Positions 1 to 8,337 of a stretch of DNA of 34,355 nucleotides are shown here, piece by piece. The DNA comes from Thermotoga sp. Its GTDB lineage: Bacteria; Thermotogota; Thermotogae; Mesoaciditogales; Mesoaciditogaceae. A program made the translations under genes and the position numbers. The stretch covers positions 1 to 34,355 of the forward strand of contig DYLQ01000018.1 of assembly GCA_020722015.1 (NCBI GenBank), read 5' to 3'. Position 1 is the stretch's first letter, and the number at the start of each line of letters is the position of its first letter. Below the pieces are notes generated by a model. That model saw only the letters and a program-made list of their open reading frames with translations. It was not told the origin of the DNA and made no database searches.

Positions 1-1
1 G

Positions 2-619
2 GTAGGACTTATCGTTATAGGTTTCGCACTTACAATAGGGCTTATCATGGGTACACTCGCGGCTTACTTCGGAGGTTGGATTGACGAAGTTCTCATGAGA
101 ATAACCGATATCTTTCTCGCCTTTCCGTTTCTTGTGGGAGTGATAGTACTTGTCACAATCCTCGGGCCTGGTTTGAATCACGTCATGCTTGCCATGATAA
201 TCTTCTACTGGATGACCTTTGCAAGACTTATAAGAGGGAGTATCCTTCAGGTTAAAGAAAATCAATATGTAATGGCATCTGTCGCAGTCGGAGCGCCAGG
301 TTATGGCATCATAGTGCACCATCTGATTCCAAATTCGATCTATCCCATCATAATTCAGGTTTCTATGGATATGGCAACAATTCCTTTACTCGCGGCAGCC
401 TTGTCCTTTCTCGGATTGGGAGCTCCCATCGGATATGCGGATTGGGGACAGCTTGTGGCCTTTTCGAGGAACTGGATAATATCTTCGAATGGAGGGAATC
501 CATTTCAGTTTTGGTATACCATCTTCTTTCCCGCAATTACGATAGTACTTTATGCGCTTGGATGGAATTTGCTTGGAGACACGCTAAGGGATATTCTTGA
601 TCCAAAAATGTTGATATGA
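2..619 (+). CDS. Peptide ABC transporter permease, DppC/OppC type (5' end outside window)
   Basis: This is an inner-membrane permease subunit of a peptide-type ABC importer. The reading frame is open to the left window edge, so the N-terminus is missing; about 205 residues are visible. They are strongly hydrophobic, with several membrane segments. The cytoplasmic EAA-type loop that contacts the ATPase is visible as YVMASVAVGAPGYGIIVHHL followed by IPN. The C-terminus (GWNLLGDTLRDILDPKM) is typical of the DppC/OppC branch. The gene overlaps or abuts the next gene, and a family 5 binding protein lies at 3133-4983. The other permease and the ATPases are presumably upstream, outside the window. 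Peptide as substrate is inferred from the family and from the dipeptidase-like neighbours. Confidence 0.93.
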   Translation, partial: VGLIVIGFALTIGLIMGTLAAYFGGWIDEVLMRITDIFLAFPFLVGVIVLVTILGPGLNHVMLAMIIFYWMTFARLIRGSILQVKENQYVMASVAVGAPGYGIIVHHLIPNSIYPIIIQVSMDMATIPLLAAALSFLGLGAPIGYADWGQLVAFSRNWIISSNGGNPFQFWYTIFFPAITIVLYALGWNLLGDTLRDILDPKMLI

Positions 620-633
620 AGGGAGTAAACAAT

Positions 634-1845
634 ATGTACGTGCTAAATCACATGAATTTAATTGACGGTAATGGCAACGTTGTGGAAGATGCCATGTTGG
701 TTATCGAAGGATCGAAGATCCAATATGTGGGTAAAAATAACGGAAAGATACCGAATGGAGCCGAGATTGTAGACATGAAAGGGCGTACGGTACTTCCCGG
801 CATGATAGATTCCCATATGCATTTGGGCGGTAACGGAGAACCAAACAGAGAACTCGAAATGTTAAAAGAATTGCTCCCCATGACGACTCTGAAGGCATAT
901 GTTAACGCCAAAGCCGATCTCATGGCTGGATTTACGACGATAAGATCGATGGGAGACAGAGGTTTTCTTGATATATCTTTAAAAAAGGCCATAGAAAGCG
1001 GTTTGGTTGAGGGGCCGAGAATGAAAGTTTCGGGTCAGGCAATTTCCATGACGGGAGGACACGGAGACAGATGGCTTGCACCTGAGGTTAGCGCGAACGG
1101 ATACGGTGTCATAGCCGATGGCCCTGAAGAAGTAAGAAAAGCCGCAAGGTATCAATTGAAAATGGGGGCCGATTTTGTGAAGATGATGGCCACAGGCGGC
1201 GTCATGTCAGAAGGAGATGAACCTGGATCTCCGCAACTTACGGAGGAGGAAATGAGGGCAGCCACCGAAGAAGCCCATAAAGTCGGAAAAAAGGCCGCCG
1301 CTCATGCCCAGGGTACCGAAGGCATAAAAAACGCGATAAGGGCCGGGATCGATTCGATAGAACATGGCATATTTTTGGATGACGAAGCTATTCAAATGAT
1401 GAAAGAAAAAGGTGTGTTTCTGGTTGCAACTCTCGTTGCCCCATATAACATAAAGAAATACGGTCGAGAAGCCGGCATTCCGGAACATGCCGTGAGAAAG
1501 ACGGAAGAGATAATAAGTTATCATGCCGATAGTTTTTCGAGGGCATACAAAGCCGGAGTGAAAATAGCGATGGGTACAGATGCGGCAACACCATTCAACA
1601 AACATGGTGAGAATGCCCAAGAATTGGTGTTAATGGTGGAAAATGGTGCAAAACCCATGGATGCGATAATGGCGGCAACAAAATGGGGTTCTCAATTGTT
1701 AGGCATGGAAAAGGCAGTCGGCACTCTTGAATTCGGAAAAGAGGCCGATGTGATAGCCGTAGAAGGGGATCCACTTAAAGACATATCTGTTTTGAAAGAT
1801 GTGAAATTCGTCATGAAGGCCGGTAAAATATACAAAAATGGATAA
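634..1845 (+). CDS. Metal-dependent amidohydrolase, probable Xaa-Pro/Xaa-Arg dipeptidase type
   Basis: A 403-residue cytoplasmic amidohydrolase-superfamily enzyme (COG1228-like, TIM barrel with binuclear metal). All metal ligands are visible: HxH at residues 61-63 (DSHMHLG), a probable carbamylated lysine K183 in FVKMMATGG, histidines H224 (AAHAQGTEG) and H244 (SIEHG), and the catalytic aspartate D316 (MGTDA). No signal peptide is present. I chose ATG 634 because GGGAG lies 8 bases upstream; an in-frame ATG at 616 overlaps the permease stop but has no ribosome site. Relatives with this motif set hydrolyse dipeptides such as L-Xaa-L-Pro or L-Xaa-L-Arg/Lys. Its place next to a peptide importer fits that, but the specificity is inferred. 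The next gene is a paralogue with the ligands at nearly identical positions. Confidence 0.88.
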   Translation: MYVLNHMNLIDGNGNVVEDAMLVIEGSKIQYVGKNNGKIPNGAEIVDMKGRTVLPGMIDSHMHLGGNGEPNRELEMLKELLPMTTLKAYVNAKADLMAGFTTIRSMGDRGFLDISLKKAIESGLVEGPRMKVSGQAISMTGGHGDRWLAPEVSANGYGVIADGPEEVRKAARYQLKMGADFVKMMATGGVMSEGDEPGSPQLTEEEMRAATEEAHKVGKKAAAHAQGTEGIKNAIRAGIDSIEHGIFLDDEAIQMMKEKGVFLVATLVAPYNIKKYGREAGIPEHAVRKTEEIISYHADSFSRAYKAGVKIAMGTDAATPFNKHGENAQELVLMVENGAKPMDAIMAATKWGSQLLGMEKAVGTLEFGKEADVIAVEGDPLKDISVLKDVKFVMKAGKIYKNG

Positions 1846-1859
1846 AGAAGGCGAAAATA

Positions 1860-3107
1860 ATGGGCAAACTTGCAGTTGAAGGCAGGATCATAGATGGTAC
1901 AGGAAGAGATCCATTTGATGGCGTTGTGCTTATAGACGGTGAAAAAATAGAAAAAGTGGGGTTAAAAAACGAAGTTACGATTCCCCTCAAGACGAAGACG
2001 ATAAAGGTTAACGAAGGTACAATTCTTCCAGGTCTTATAGATTGCCATGTTCATTTGATGGGGGAACGTACTTTGGACTTCATGAAATCTGCCTTTGAAC
2101 CTTCAGAGTTAAAAGCCATAAGGGCATCAACGGACTGCTCTAAATTGCTTGATGCCGGGTATACCTCCGTAAGAGACGTCGGCGGTCTTGGAATATATCT
2201 TAAACGTGCCATAGAAGCGGGTGAGATAAAGGGTCCGAGGATCTTATCGGCTTTTAAGATACTTTCTCAGACCGGAGGCCACGGGGATATTCATGCTTTT
2301 CCGCTGGATGTAGCCGTAAAAGTCGGATTTTCAAGGCTTTGCGACGGAGCAGACGATTGCAGAAAGGCTGCAAGAGAGCAATTTCGAGAGGGTGCCGATT
2401 TCATAAAAATATGTACGACCGGAGGAGTGTTGTCCGAAAGGGATTTACCTACATCCGCTCAGTTCACAATGGATGAGATTCGTGCGATAGTTGAAGAAGC
2501 ACAGCGAGTTGGCAGTTTTGTCGCGGCGCACGCCGAAGGCACGGAAGGAATAAAAAACGCAATAAGAGCCGGTGTTAAAACGATAGAGCATGGAGATTTC
2601 ATCGACGATGAAGGAATAAAGTTGATGTTGGAAAATGGAAATATCTTGGTTCCGACATTTTCAATAGGAGAAAGAATAATTTCTCAAGGAGAAAAATACA
2701 AAGTTCCAGAATGGGGTATTAAAAAAATGCGCCAATTGTGGGAAGTTCAAAGCACAAATTTCAAGAAGGCAAAACTTGCGGGTGTAAAAATAGCGACAGG
2801 GACGGATTTTGGAGGCGGCCCGCTCACCCCGCTCGGAGAAAATTCACAGGAATTGGAATTGCTCGCCAAAGAAGGATTCACACCTATGGAAGCCATTATG
2901 GCCGCAACAAAGACGGCTTCAGAGGCACTCAACATGAAAGATAAAATAGGAACTTTGGAAGCGGGAAAGTTTGCAGATTTGATCGTGGTAAACGGTGATC
3001 CTTTGTCTGATGTTTCCATCTTGAGAAAAACGGATAACATCAAAGTCGTCATAAAGGGAGGTGTAATCGAAAAGCACTTACGATCCGCTAAGGTATCAGT
3101 CTCTTAA
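1860..3107 (+). CDS. Metal-dependent amidohydrolase, paralogue of the preceding gene
   Basis: A 415-residue amidohydrolase closely related to the gene just upstream, so the pair looks like a tandem duplication. Metal ligands are H63 and H65 (DCHVHLMG), K183 (FIKICTTGG), H224 (AAHAEGTEG), H244 (TIEHG) and D316 (TGTDFGG). The loop after the catalytic aspartate (FGGGPLTPLGENSQE) and the loop after HxH differ from those of the first copy. That suggests a shifted substrate range, not simple redundancy. It starts 14 bases after its neighbour and lies in the same operon as the peptide transporter genes. The likely role is cytoplasmic cleavage of imported dipeptides. The exact substrate cannot be read from sequence. 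Confidence 0.88.
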   Translation: MGKLAVEGRIIDGTGRDPFDGVVLIDGEKIEKVGLKNEVTIPLKTKTIKVNEGTILPGLIDCHVHLMGERTLDFMKSAFEPSELKAIRASTDCSKLLDAGYTSVRDVGGLGIYLKRAIEAGEIKGPRILSAFKILSQTGGHGDIHAFPLDVAVKVGFSRLCDGADDCRKAAREQFREGADFIKICTTGGVLSERDLPTSAQFTMDEIRAIVEEAQRVGSFVAAHAEGTEGIKNAIRAGVKTIEHGDFIDDEGIKLMLENGNILVPTFSIGERIISQGEKYKVPEWGIKKMRQLWEVQSTNFKKAKLAGVKIATGTDFGGGPLTPLGENSQELELLAKEGFTPMEAIMAATKTASEALNMKDKIGTLEAGKFADLIVVNGDPLSDVSILRKTDNIKVVIKGGVIEKHLRSAKVSVS

Positions 3108-3132
3108 ATGAAAATTCCCTTGGAGGTGTTGT

Positions 3133-4983
3133 ATGGAGCATAAGTGGTTTTTAATTGTTTTAACTGGGTTGGTTTTGTTTTCGATCATGACATTTGCTGC
3201 CGTTCCCAATCCGGACACAGTCGTTTATGAACAAGAAAGGGCGGCAGAAACTCTTGATCCGGCCATGGTTATCGATACGGCTTCTGGCGAAGTACTAAGC
3301 AACATATACCAGACTCTTATCACCTTCGATGGCACATTTTTAGCACGTTACGTGCCGGTGCTTGCGACAAATGTGCCTTCCAAAAAGGATGGAACGATTC
3401 TTGATAACGGCCAAACTTATGTCTTTCATGTAAGAGATGGAGTTCATTTTCAAAACGGTGATCTTCTGACGCCTCAAGACGTGGTTTACTCTTTTGAAAG
3501 ATTTGTCGTAACGGGCATGGCGGGCGGCAATTCATACGTACTGACCGAACCATTGCTTCCCAAAATAAACGGCAGTTATGCGGATAACATATCAAAGTGG
3601 GCAGAGAAACTTGCAGGTGTGAAGTCGTGGAGTGATTTATTTGCCACAGGCACAACTAATCCAAAAAACGAGAAGTACAAACAAGCTCTTATAGACACTT
3701 TTAACCTTTTATCCAAAGCCTTTGAGGTAAAAGGAAATGATGTCATAATTCATCTTGCCCATCCATTCTCATCAGATTTGTTTTTCAGTTATTTGGAAGG
3801 AATAGACATTTTGGATGAAAAATGGGCTTCTGATCACGGCGCTTGGCCTGGGACAGCTGACACGTGGTGGAATTATTACAATCCTGAGCGTCAGGCAGAT
3901 CCGCTTTATTCCATAACAAATGGTACAGGACCGTTTGAATTGCAAACTTGGACTCAGGGAAGAGAAGTGGTATTGAAGCGTTTTGACGGTTACTGGGGAG
4001 AACCGGCAAAGATAAAATACGCCGTGATAAAGACCGTCCCTGAATTCACCACAAGAAAGCTCGATTTGATGCGTGGAGATGCGGACATAATATCCGTTCC
4101 GCCTGCGTACATCACTCAGGTTGAAAATATCCCCGGAGTAAAAGTCTCTCAAAATATCCCGGAACTCGCCCAATACCAACTTTCATTCGCTTTCAGTGTC
4201 AATCCCCATAGCAAATACCTTTATTCAGGTAAGTTAGACGGAAACGGAATACCTCCTGACTTCTTCTCTAATTTGGATGTAAGAAAGGGCTTTGAATATC
4301 TTTTCCCGCATCAAATGTACGTAAAAGATGTGTGGAATGGACTCGGAATAGTTCCAAATAGTCCCATTTGCACAGGCCTTATAGGGTATGATCCGACTCT
4401 TCCCATGTATCATCAAGATCTCGCAAAAGCAAAGGAATATTTTCAGAAAGCATACAACGGTGAAGTATGGAAAAAAGGATTTAAATTTGCGATCATCTAT
4501 AACTCAACAGATCCGACTATGCAAGAAGCGTGTGAGATGCTAAGTGCATATGCCAAGCAGGTAAATCCAAAGTTTGATGTCGTACCAATGCCTGTTTTGT
4601 GGCAAACACTCGTAGGAGCATTTCTTGGAAACGATCTTCCGATGGTTGCGCTTGATTGGTTTGCCAATACTTCTTACGATCGCGTTTATGGTTATTTGTA
4701 TTCATCCGGAACTTATGGAGAAGCTCTCGGACACAATTTTCGTGTGTTCGCAAGGGATGAATTTGATCCTCTCATAAATGCGGCAGTTGCGGCAACTTCC
4801 GACAGTGTGGCAGAGAAACTCTACAAAGAGATCAGCGTAAAGGCTTACGAAGATGCCATCATGATATGGTTAATTCAGCCTTCACGTCAACTTGTTTACA
4901 GAGATTGGTTACATGGTCTTTACCCGACAAATTACAATCCAAGTTACGCAAAAAACCTTCATTTTTACGGGTTGTACAAATGA
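3133..4983 (+). CDS. Peptide ABC transporter substrate-binding protein (SBP family 5)
   Basis: A 616-residue extracytoplasmic binding protein of the DppA/OppA family. It begins with a short basic segment, a hydrophobic stretch and a likely cleavage site near FAAVPNP (about residues 22-25). There is no obvious lipobox cysteine, so it is probably secreted to the periplasm-like space, not lipid anchored. Family hallmarks are the N-terminal DPAMVIDTASGEVLSNIYQ block, the HVRDGVHFQNGD block and VVYSFER. A strong ribosome site (GGAGG) precedes ATG 3133. It is the last gene of the operon with the permease and two amidohydrolases, and delivers the peptide ligand to the permease. It is longer than many members (about 500-550 residues), mainly from insertions around residues 150-200. 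Confidence 0.93.
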   Translation: MEHKWFLIVLTGLVLFSIMTFAAVPNPDTVVYEQERAAETLDPAMVIDTASGEVLSNIYQTLITFDGTFLARYVPVLATNVPSKKDGTILDNGQTYVFHVRDGVHFQNGDLLTPQDVVYSFERFVVTGMAGGNSYVLTEPLLPKINGSYADNISKWAEKLAGVKSWSDLFATGTTNPKNEKYKQALIDTFNLLSKAFEVKGNDVIIHLAHPFSSDLFFSYLEGIDILDEKWASDHGAWPGTADTWWNYYNPERQADPLYSITNGTGPFELQTWTQGREVVLKRFDGYWGEPAKIKYAVIKTVPEFTTRKLDLMRGDADIISVPPAYITQVENIPGVKVSQNIPELAQYQLSFAFSVNPHSKYLYSGKLDGNGIPPDFFSNLDVRKGFEYLFPHQMYVKDVWNGLGIVPNSPICTGLIGYDPTLPMYHQDLAKAKEYFQKAYNGEVWKKGFKFAIIYNSTDPTMQEACEMLSAYAKQVNPKFDVVPMPVLWQTLVGAFLGNDLPMVALDWFANTSYDRVYGYLYSSGTYGEALGHNFRVFARDEFDPLINAAVAATSDSVAEKLYKEISVKAYEDAIMIWLIQPSRQLVYRDWLHGLYPTNYNPSYAKNLHFYGLYK

Positions 4984-5037
4984 AGAACAGAAAGATAACG
5001 AAACAAAGTTCGCGGAAGCTATAGCGAGAGAATCAGA

Positions 5038-5062
5038 TAAAAAACTTAAAAGGGCTTTAAGT
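5038..5062 (-). terminator. Weak intrinsic terminator after whiA
   Basis: On the minus strand a 7-base-pair stem (ACTTAAA / TTTAAGT, 5-base loop) at 5044-5062 is followed directly by a run of T. It lies about 25 bases past the whiA stop and between two convergent genes. The stem is AT-rich, so efficiency is uncertain. Confidence 0.5.
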
Positions 5063-5086
5063 CTTCATATCGTACGCACAAGTTTA

Positions 5087-6016
5087 TCATTTTATCTTAC
5101 CACTTTTTTCAGTTATTTTGATTATCTTGGATAGTCTCCTGTAAACAACAGATTTTGAAAGCGGAGGATTCAGCATATTACCTATTTCTCTTAAGGAAAG
5201 CTCTGGATGGTTTAAACGCAGAATGGCTATGTTTTGAATATCTTCCGTAAAATCATCGAGCCCCATATGTTCTTGAACGAATTTTATGGCACTGATCTGT
5301 TTCCAACTTGCATCACCACTTCTTTTTGAATTAGCATCTATGAAATTCATGCTTCGAGTTATGTTAGAATTTATTTTTTTAGATGACATTATAGAAGAAA
5401 ATATCTTTGCCGAATTTATGGCTCCGATAAGATTTAAAAATTCATTTATCATTTCACCATCTTTTATGTAGAACCTGTATCCATAACGAACATCGACTAT
5501 AAATCCTAACATCCCGAGGTTGTTTTCGAGTTTTCCCTTTAACCATTCAAGTGTGTCTATCTGACGACTGTAAAATTCAAGATGATGATACTTGGAAGGA
5601 TTTGCTATGTATCCTGAAGATATGAAAGCTCCTCTCAAGAAGGCGCTGGTGATCACAGGATCCTTGAAAAAATCATCATGAATTTTGCCAATCAAGTCAA
5701 GACCTATTTCCGAGATGAATTTTTTAACATCGTAGACCATGATTTTAATTATGAAAGTTTTACCTGAATTCAGTTTTCCTTGATTTTGATAGTTCACATA
5801 GGTATTCTCGATACCTATAGTCTTTAAAATCAGTTTTGTTCTTCGAATTGCCCCGGGATCTTTAAGCAAAATTTCTATATAAGTAGTTTCTCCTATCTCA
5901 ATGGAGCCTTTAAATTTAATCAATCCAGCAAGTTCAGCCTTAGAAAGCCTCTTTTCTATTGGAAAGTGGTAAAGTTCTTCCCTCACATCAGAAGTGAATG
6001 TCACTCTTATCACCAA
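5087..6016 (-). CDS. whiA: DNA-binding protein WhiA
   Basis: A 309-residue WhiA-family protein, containing a degenerate LAGLIDADG homing-endonuclease fold joined to a C-terminal helix-turn-helix. The N-terminal TSDVREELYHFPI segment and the middle block AFLRGAFISSGYIANPSKYHHLEF are typical. The C-terminal HTH spans about residues 270-302 (LSLREIGNMLNPPLSKSVVYRR). WhiA proteins are non-catalytic; in Actinobacteria they control sporulation and division genes, and in Firmicutes they affect division and chromosome segregation. The start overlaps the end of yvcK by 29 bases, implying translational coupling. The rapZ-yvcK-whiA order is the conserved one seen in many Gram-positive genomes and in Thermotoga. 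Confidence 0.95.
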   Translation of the reverse strand: MVIRVTFTSDVREELYHFPIEKRLSKAELAGLIKFKGSIEIGETTYIEILLKDPGAIRRTKLILKTIGIENTYVNYQNQGKLNSGKTFIIKIMVYDVKKFISEIGLDLIGKIHDDFFKDPVITSAFLRGAFISSGYIANPSKYHHLEFYSRQIDTLEWLKGKLENNLGMLGFIVDVRYGYRFYIKDGEMINEFLNLIGAINSAKIFSSIMSSKKINSNITRSMNFIDANSKRSGDASWKQISAIKFVQEHMGLDDFTEDIQNIAILRLNHPELSLREIGNMLNPPLSKSVVYRRLSKIIKITEKSGKIK

Positions 6017-6962
6017 TGAGATTCATGGAAATTTGTCGGACGGCATGTGCAAGTAAGTAAGGATCGTGTCTGACTTTTTTTTGTCCATCCATTTTGTCAA
6101 CGATTATCTTGACCATGCTGATCTTAAAAAAATTGAAACTTTCTGTTTTACAAATCACAGGTTCCGATTCTTCTTCTTTGTACCTTTTCAGTACTTCCAA
6201 AGGGATTTTTTGGGAATTTATTATCACGCGATCTATCTTAGATTTCAGATAATGTTCAACGGTCTTTACGTGATCTTCAACTGACATACCGGTTGTTTCT
6301 CCCGGCTGAGTCATCAAATTGGCAACAAGTATCTTAGGCTTATCCTTTATGGCTTCGGGTATTCCATCGACGAGGAGATTCGGAATAATGCTTGTGAAAA
6401 GGCTTCCAGGTCCCAAAACGATCGCGTCAGCCATGGAAATTTCGTCGATGACTTTCGGAAATGGTTTTGCCAGACCACTTAACTTTATCTCTTTGATCTT
6501 GCCATTTTTCTTTGTTATATTGCTTTCACCTATGACGATTTGTTCATCTTCAAACTCCGCGATGAGTTTTACAGAAGCTTCTGTTACAGGGAGCACACGT
6601 CCCTTTATCGCTAAAATTGAAGATATGCTCTCTATTGCCGTTGGGAAACTGCCGCTTATCTTTGTTAAAGCCGCTATTATAAGATTTCCAAGGCTTTGAT
6701 CTTTGAATCTTTCCCCATCTTTGAACCTGTATGCCATTATTTGAGCCATCAAAGATTCATCTTCAGCAAGTGCGACTATGTTATTCCTTATATCTCCAGG
6801 AGGTAAAACGCCGAGTTCCTCACGAATGATACCGGAACTTCCGCCGTCGTCCATAACTGTAACTATTGCGGTGATATCAACGTCTGGAAATGCTTTTAGC
6901 CCTTTGAGTAGGGTTGACAATCCTGTTCCACCACCAAAAGCGACGATCTTCAAAAAGATCAC
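5988..6962 (-). CDS. yvcK: Gluconeogenesis/cell-wall regulator YvcK (GlmR, CofD-like fold)
   Basis: A 324-residue protein of the YvcK/GlmR family, which has a CofD-like Rossmann fold. The N-terminal FGGGTGLSTLLKGLK loop (about residues 9-23), the TVMDDGGSSG block and the PPGDIRNN motif are all present. These bind the UDP-sugar ligand in known members. In Bacillus subtilis YvcK/GlmR binds UDP-GlcNAc and is needed for growth on gluconeogenic carbon, by steering carbon into cell-wall precursors. The start ATG overlaps the rapZ stop by 4 bases and the end overlaps whiA by 29 bases. The gene is therefore the middle of a tightly coupled trio. Confidence 0.95.
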   Translation of the reverse strand: MIFLKIVAFGGGTGLSTLLKGLKAFPDVDITAIVTVMDDGGSSGIIREELGVLPPGDIRNNIVALAEDESLMAQIMAYRFKDGERFKDQSLGNLIIAALTKISGSFPTAIESISSILAIKGRVLPVTEASVKLIAEFEDEQIVIGESNITKKNGKIKEIKLSGLAKPFPKVIDEISMADAIVLGPGSLFTSIIPNLLVDGIPEAIKDKPKILVANLMTQPGETTGMSVEDHVKTVEHYLKSKIDRVIINSQKIPLEVLKRYKEEESEPVICKTESFNFFKISMVKIIVDKMDGQKKVRHDPYLLAHAVRQISMNLIGDKSDIHF

Positions 6963-7816
6963 CTCTCGATGTCTCTATGAGAAATTCTCACGGAAGTATC
7001 TTTTCCCAAAATTTCAGAGAGCTTATTCGCTATATAGACCGATCGATGCCTTCCGCCACTGCAGCCAATTGCTACGTATATGACACTTTTCCCTTCTTTT
7101 GAATAACTTTCTATTGCCATTTTTATAATGTTCGCGACTTTATTTATGTATTCTTCGACAATACTGAACTTTTGAAGATAGTCTATTACTTCCGGATCAT
7201 TTCCGGTTTTATCAGCCAAGGATTCCACATAATAAGGATTTGGAAGAAATCTCGCATCGAAAACGAAATCAGCGCCAAGTGGTAAACCATACTTGAATCC
7301 AAAAGACTCAAGAAAGATCCTTAAAACTCTTTCTGATTTGCCTTCAACTATGGCTATAATCTCACTTCTAAGTTGATGAGTGTTTATCAAAGATGTGTCT
7401 ATGACATAATCTGATATTTCTCTTATTTCCAACAAAAGACGCCTTTCTTCTATTAAAAGTTTTTCTATCTCCTGATATTTTTCTCCAGAAAGAGGATGGC
7501 GTCTTCGTGTAAGGTTATATCTGTTTATCAGAATATCATCTTTCGCATCCAAAAAGATGATCTTGATCAAAATACCTTTTAATCTGAGATCCTCGATAAC
7601 AGACTTTATCTGGCCAAGTGTTTGACCTGCCCTTACATCAACTATCGTGGCAATTTTTTTACCGTTAAAAGTCGAGTTCATGAGAGAGAGCATGTCAACC
7701 AAAAGTGCCGGTGGGACGTTATCCATACAAAAATATCCTATGTCTTCCAACGCACCTAACGCTGTTGTTTTTCCGGCTCCTGACATTCCAGATATGACGA
7801 CAAGTTCAGTTGACAA
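6959..7816 (-). CDS. rapZ: RNase adapter / nucleotide-binding protein RapZ
   Basis: A 285-residue RapZ (YvcJ) family P-loop protein. The Walker A motif GMSGAGKT lies at residues 10-17. The C-terminal domain keeps the characteristic IGCSGGRHRSVYIANKL block and ends with HRDIER. In E. coli RapZ senses glucosamine-6-phosphate and controls GlmS through small RNAs; in Gram-positive bacteria the YvcJ role is less clear and includes GTP/ATP binding. The start is TTG at 7816, chosen because the protein then begins directly before the P-loop strand and AAGGAAAG lies just upstream. It overlaps the zapA-like gene by 11 bases. Confidence 0.94.
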   Translation of the reverse strand: MSTELVVISGMSGAGKTTALGALEDIGYFCMDNVPPALLVDMLSLMNSTFNGKKIATIVDVRAGQTLGQIKSVIEDLRLKGILIKIIFLDAKDDILINRYNLTRRRHPLSGEKYQEIEKLLIEERRLLLEIREISDYVIDTSLINTHQLRSEIIAIVEGKSERVLRIFLESFGFKYGLPLGADFVFDARFLPNPYYVESLADKTGNDPEVIDYLQKFSIVEEYINKVANIIKMAIESYSKEGKSVIYVAIGCSGGRHRSVYIANKLSEILGKDTSVRISHRDIER

Positions 7817-8066
7817 TTCTCTTTCCTTGTTTTTCTATCTTTTCTGTTAATTCTGCCAACCGTTTTTTGAGTTCCAAATTTTCTTCAAATGTGTTGAGAA
7901 GCATCATAAGAAAGAAATATTCATTTCCGTATTTCTCAACTTCTTGAGCATGAGATGCAAAATTCATCTTGATCTCGTTTAGAATTTCATCAACCTGGTT
8001 TTGCGGATCACCTGTCTCAAACTTGTAATTCTTGGTTCCCAACTCAAAGTTAACAGTTCTTTTCAT
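7806..8066 (-). CDS. Small ZapA-like cell-division protein
   Basis: An 86-residue protein with the ZapA layout: a short N-terminal beta segment (VNFELGTKNYKFETGDP) followed by two helices. The second helix is a long heptad-rich coiled coil (about residues 55-80, EENLELKKRLAELTEKIEK). ZapA proteins cross-link FtsZ filaments at the division ring. I chose ATG 8066 because it sits just behind the stop of the preceding gene; a longer frame from 8099 would overlap that gene by 29 bases. It overlaps the rapZ start. The assignment rests on size, fold pattern and coiled coil only and needs a profile search; no function besides FtsZ bundling is suggested by the sequence. Confidence 0.65.
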   Translation of the reverse strand: MKRTVNFELGTKNYKFETGDPQNQVDEILNEIKMNFASHAQEVEKYGNEYFFLMMLLNTFEENLELKKRLAELTEKIEKQGKRIVN

Positions 8067-8070
8067 GCCT

Positions 8071-8292
8071 TCAAACACCTTCCTTTTTGTCAGAACCAAC
8101 CATATTTTGAAGTTTCTTCATGAGAATCTCAACTCTAACACTTTGTTCTTTCAACATTTCTTTAAGATCTACATTTTCATTTCTGAGAATTTCTATTTCA
8201 GAATTAGATTTTTCGATATCTTTGATGAGCCTTTCTCTTTCTTCCAAGAGTTTGTCAACGAGACCTTCGAGCTTTTTTAAAATGTCGTCCAT
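8071..8292 (-). CDS. Small coiled-coil protein (ZapB-like in form)
   Basis: A 73-residue, almost entirely helical, highly charged protein. Leucine and isoleucine heptads run from about residue 4 to 62 (for example LEGLVDKLLEERERLIKDI). GAGGTG stands 8 bases before ATG 8292, so expression is likely. It resembles the E. coli division factor ZapB in size and architecture, but coiled coils of this length cannot be assigned by similarity alone. Its stop lies 4 bases from the start of the ZapA-like gene, which supports a shared role with that protein, perhaps at the division ring. The function is inference. Confidence 0.6.
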   Translation of the reverse strand: MDDILKKLEGLVDKLLEERERLIKDIEKSNSEIEILRNENVDLKEMLKEQSVRVEILMKKLQNMVGSDKKEGV

Positions 8293-8337
8293 GGGATCAA
8301 CACCTCAAACACAATTTTAGCAAATTTTCAGATATTC

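Noticed and set aside
3772-4179. 135-residue minus-strand frame within the binding-protein gene
   Set aside because: Shadow of the plus-strand coding sequence; the plus frame has clear family motifs throughout.
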